From contig DAOVJK010000185.1 in assembly GCA_030673265.1 (NCBI GenBank), positions 1-6,316 on the forward strand: a stretch of 6,316 bases of DNA. The letters run 5' to 3'. The notes beneath the pieces are model-generated. The model was given only the letters and a program-made list of their open reading frames with translations, had not been told where the DNA came from and did no database searches. Below, one piece after another: positions 5,491 to 6,316 of this stretch (position 1 is its first letter; every line of letters starts with the position of its first letter). This stretch comes from Pseudomonadota bacterium (GTDB lineage Bacteria > Desulfobacterota > Desulfobulbia > Desulfobulbales > JAGXFP01). A program made the position numbers and the translations under genes.

Positions 5491-5635
5491 CCCGTTCTCC
5501 TTCTTTGACAGTGGATTTTTTGGTCGAAACCCATATTGCCAGAGTTGAAGACGGGATGTGTTTTATTCTTTGATTTGCCAGTTCTTTCAGAACTCCTTTG
5601 ATCTGTTATTTACCCACAGATTCTGCGGAAGAGCC
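5446..5635 (-). mobile_element. Left end remnant of an ISL3-type insertion sequence
   Basis: Read on the minus strand from 5635, GGCTCTTCCGCAGAATCTG followed by TGGGTAAA has the look of an ISL3 terminal inverted repeat (GGCTCTTCC start). About 145 bases later comes the transposase start at 5490. The matching right end is not in the window. The remnant ends where the Y1 element begins. Confidence 0.45.
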
Positions 5636-5889
5636 GAATAATCAAGTAAGCTGTCAACTGAATTATGTATTCTGCAATAGCATAACAACCCCGTTTTAAC
5701 TAAAGAAACAACTTACAAGAAAACAGCAGAGGGAACACGAAGATGTCTTTGAATTTGACCAATACCTCTGATAACTGTTAGCATCATCACCAATGTTTTA
5801 TGCACAGGAGATTTGCACTCCAGTAGACCGCATCTTAGGCACACTCCTATTAACAATAGGATTAGAAACAATTTAAAGAAGGAGCAACC
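5636..5889. other. Upstream region of the adenylate cyclase gene, no gene seen
   Basis: About 250 AT-rich bases without a supported reading frame. TTGACC at about 5756-5761, 17 bases before TTAGCA, is the best -35/-10 pair found on the plus strand, but the -10 is poor. AAGGAG at 5879-5884 is the ribosome binding site of the cyclase. No clear CRP-type operator or terminator was seen. Confidence 0.35.
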
Positions 5890-6316
5890 ATGGGTTCGAA
5901 AAATCTTTCAATCATGTTCACCGATATCAAGGGGTTCACCGAAAAAACCTCTGGCGAAACCCGGCGTGGCATGTCCCAGCTGCTGGCCGATCATGACCGT
6001 CTCCTGATCCCTGTTTTCCACTACTTTCAAGGCCATATCGTCAAAACTATTGGTGATGCATTCCTCGTCTATTTCGATAGCCCCACCGATGCAGTACTCT
6101 GCGGGGTAACTATTCAGGAAGTCTTGAGACAGCACAACATCAATCTGGAAGAAAAAGACAAATTGGAAGTGAGGGTCGCGATAAATGTTGGCGATGTTAC
6201 GGTCACCTCCAATGACATCATGGGAGAGGCCGTCAACATTGCGGCCCGTCTTGAGGCGGTAACTGATCCAGGCGAGGTGTTTTTTACTGAGGCAGTTTAC
6301 CAGACCATGAATCGAC
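5890..6316 (+). CDS. Class III adenylate cyclase, N-terminal catalytic domain (partial, runs off the window)
   Basis: The first 142 codons of a nucleotide cyclase with no domain before the catalytic one; the start at 5890 (MGSKNLSIMFTDIKGFT) follows AAGGAG at good spacing. The class III residues are all visible: metal-binding Asp12 (FTDIKGFT) and Asp56 (IGDAFL); purine-recognising Lys52 (VKTIGD) and Asp109 (NDIMG), the pair expected for ATP rather than GTP; ribose-orienting Asn116 and transition-state Arg120 (VNIAAR). The expected product is therefore cAMP made in the cytoplasm. The C-terminal part, probably a membrane, RDD or sensor module as in relatives I remember, lies beyond the window. 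It is transcribed away from the minus-strand cluster with insertion remnants between, so a functional link is not supported. Confidence 0.9.
   Translation, partial: MGSKNLSIMFTDIKGFTEKTSGETRRGMSQLLADHDRLLIPVFHYFQGHIVKTIGDAFLVYFDSPTDAVLCGVTIQEVLRQHNINLEEKDKLEVRVAINVGDVTVTSNDIMGEAVNIAARLEAVTDPGEVFFTEAVYQTMNR

Noticed and set aside
5800..5822. Sigma-54-like promoter upstream of the cyclase (GCAC...TTGCA)
   Set aside because: The spacing between the -24-like and -12-like parts is about two bases too long and the invariant GG is not present.
1..6316. CRISPR arrays, tRNA or rRNA genes
   Set aside because: No regularly spaced repeats and no cloverleaf or rRNA-like sequence were seen on either strand.

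Overview
The window looks like a chromosomal accessory region of a Gram-negative bacterium, most likely a deltaproteobacterium (Desulfobacterota, for example the Desulfuromonadales). That is inferred from the flavour of the class III cyclase, the ISL3-type and REP-associated transposase remnants, and strong GGAG-type ribosome binding sites. It cannot be proven from 6.3 kb.

Layout: positions 3-101 hold the C-terminal end of an ISL3-type transposase (+). Positions 254-310 hold a REP-like repeat and a short direct repeat. Positions 347-4297 hold a five-gene cluster on the minus strand, read from high to low coordinates: (1) a membrane-tethered HTH regulator with a periplasmic beta domain and an EF-hand loop, (2) a secreted single-domain protein, (3) a small secreted 80-residue protein, (4) a secreted von Willebrand factor A (VWA) protein with a complete MIDAS, (5) a paralogue of gene 2. 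A probable terminator and a 5' UTR hairpin sit between genes 2 and 3, so the cluster may be two transcription units. Positions 4507-5443 are a REP-associated Y1 transposase element with perfect 19-bp terminal inverted repeats and a doubly frameshifted transposase. It lies within the first codons of a second ISL3-type element (5446-5635). From 5890 to the end is the start of a class III adenylate cyclase (+), cut by the window edge.

The most unusual signal is in the five-gene cluster. All four secreted proteins, from three unrelated families, end in exactly Glu-Gly-Cys followed by a stop. In three of them that cysteine is the only one predicted in the mature protein. The regulator does not carry the tail, but its periplasmic part is the same kind of domain as the two secreted paralogues. 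I read this as a candidate envelope system: a set of exported proteins sharing a C-terminal EGC tag (possibly a thiol used for disulfide linkage, anchoring or processing), overseen by a transmembrane transcription factor whose sensor resembles the exported proteins. The tail and the domain sharing are visible in the sequence. The function is inference.
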